A stretch of DNA of 64,000 bases from Harmonia axyridis (Eukaryota > Arthropoda > Insecta > Coleoptera > Coccinellidae), in the NCBI RefSeq assembly GCF_914767665.1, contig NC_059505.1:20643506-20707505 (forward strand), in the 5' to 3' direction. A model generated the notes under the pieces. It had not been told where the DNA came from and did no database searches. It worked only from the letters and a program-made list of their open reading frames with translations. Of this stretch, positions 62,569 to 64,000 are shown piece after piece. How positions within the stretch are numbered: position 1 is the stretch's first letter; every line of letters begins with the position of its first letter. The position numbers and the translations under genes are program-made.

Positions 62569-64000
62569 TGTAAAAAATTAAAAGTTCCTTCTTGGTGATA
62601 ATATGCCTCTTTTTCTATTGATCTGTTCTCGTAGATCACGAAAGTTTTTATATGAGGGGTCTGCGACGAATAGTTTAGGAGATATAACGATTTTTATAGA
62701 GAGATTGAATTTTTACGGTTTTTTCCAAAAATTTCGACTTCAAATTTCTCCTAAACTATGGGGACTACGGAAAATAGGTAAGCAGAGTTGGTATTGGCAG
62801 TTCATGATTATTCGAATTCCACTCACGAATGACAATATTTGAGTCGAAGAATTTTCTCGAATTTTCTCGAATTTTCCTTACCCCGGACCTTAAAAAATTG
62901 TAAAAAATTAAAAGTTCCTTCTTGGTAATAATATACCTCTTTTTCTATTGATCTGGTCACGTAGATCACGAAAGTTTTTATTTGAGGGGTTTGCGACGAA
63001 TAGTTTAGGAGATATAACGATTTTTGTAGAGAGATTGAATTTTCTCGAATTTTCCTTACCCCGGACCTTAAAAAATTGTAAAAAATTAAAAGTTCCTTCT
63101 TGCTGATAATATACCTCTTCTTCTATTGATCTGTTCACGTAGATCACGAAAGTTTTCATATGAGGGGTCTGCGACGAATAGTTTAGGAGATATAACGATT
63201 TTTATAGAGAGATTGAATTTTTACGGTTTTTTCCAAAAATTTCGACTTCAAATTTCTCCTAAACTATGGGGACTACGGAAAATAGGTAAGCAGAGTTGGT
63301 ATTGGCAGTTCATGATTATTCGAATTCCACTCACGAATGACAATATTTGAGTCGAAGAATTTTCTCGAATTTTCTCGAATTTTCCTTACCCCGGACCTTA
63401 AAAAATTGTAAAAAATTAAAAGTTCCTTCTTGGTAATAATATACCTCTCTTTCTATTGATCTGGTCACGTAGATCACGAAAGTTTTTATTTGAGGAGTCT
63501 GCGACGAATAGTTTAGGAGATATAACGATTTTAGTAGAGAGATTGAATTTTTACGGTTTTTTCCAAAAATTTCGAATTCAAATTTCTCCTAAACTATGGG
63601 GACTACGGAAAATAGGTAAGCAGAGTTGGTATTGGCAGTTCATGATTATTCGAATTCCACTCACGAATGACAATATTTGAGTCGAAGAATTTTCTCGAAT
63701 TTTCCTTACCCCGGACCTTAAAAAATTGTAAAAAATTAAAAGTTCCTTCTTGGTAATAATAAACCTCTTTTTCTATTGATCTGGTCACGTAGATCACGAA
63801 AGTTTTCATATGAGGGGTCTGCGACGAATAGTCTATGAGATATAACGATTTTAGTAGAGAGATTGAATTTTTACGGTTTTTTCCGAAAATTTCGACTTCA
63901 AATTTCTCCTAAACTATGGGGACTACGGAAAATAGGTAAGCAGAGTTGGTATTGGCAGTTCATGATTATTCGAATTCCACTCACGAATGACAATATTTGA

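Larger units (their letters stand above)
42110..64000 (-). repeat. Satellite A array, reverse arm, part 2
   Basis: Uninterrupted minus-strand array to the end of the window. The monomer landmark recurs (for example at about 45754, 45932, 46252, 46582, 46912, 47090, 47268, 47588, 47908, 48238, 48416, 48594, 48914, 49234, 49554, 49884, 50214 and 50534), giving S spacings of 178 bp and L spacings of 320-330 bp, with one of 340. L runs are longer here than in the forward arm. Chimeric units occur near 56157 and 60799, where an L copy breaks after TTCTCCTAAA and continues into TTTTTATTTGAGG. No gene is visible. Confidence 0.95.

Noticed and set aside
1..64000. A CRISPR array, suggested by dense regular repeats
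   Set aside because: There are no unique spacers: units are full-length satellite monomers of 178-330 bp, and the retroelement and composition are eukaryotic.

Overview
This window looks like a piece of arthropod-type (probably insect) heterochromatin. It is AT-rich satellite DNA interrupted by one nearly full-length non-LTR retrotransposon. There are no introns, no ordinary cellular genes, no recognisable intact tRNA or rRNA, and nothing prokaryotic. The metazoan and arthropod assignment is inferred from the retrotransposon (PHD-finger ORF1, APE endonuclease plus CR1/jockey-like reverse transcriptase) and from the satellite organisation. The species cannot be told.

Layout. (1) 1-4866: satellite A in forward orientation. 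It has two monomer lengths: a short unit S of about 178 bp, in two subtypes Sa and Sb, and a long unit L of 320-330 bp, which is S plus a 142-bp insert. They often form an L-Sa-Sb trimer of about 676 bp. (2) 4867-21863: an unrelated satellite B with a monomer of about 277 bp, all on the plus strand, with several higher-order duplications. (3) 21864-23631: satellite A, now inverted. (4) 23632-24926: a second small B block. (5) 24927-37466 and 42110-64000: the long inverted satellite A arm, full of kilobase-scale duplications. (6) 37467-42105: the retrotransposon, on the plus strand, inserted in a satellite A monomer.

The retrotransposon has a 59-bp leader with a repeated initiator-like motif. 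ORF1 carries an N-terminal PHD-like finger. ORF2 overlaps ORF1 by ATGA and encodes an endonuclease and a reverse transcriptase, with one frameshift in the endonuclease. The 3' UTR is built from seven related modules, most of them holding two hairpins whose stems are conserved or covary while the loops vary. The element ends in AATAAA and (ATCT)6. A duplicated copy of the insertion locus survives uninterrupted at about 30.2 kb, so the insertion site, the 4-bp target duplication and the order of events can be read from the window.

The most interesting signals are the modular hairpin 3' UTR, the 142-bp satellite insert (flanked by 7-bp direct repeats, with internal inverted repeats and tRNA-promoter-like boxes), the inverted A arms around B, and a 3.06-kb duplication that copied a B/A junction. 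The many short open frames in the satellites are by-products of tandem repetition and are not annotated as genes.
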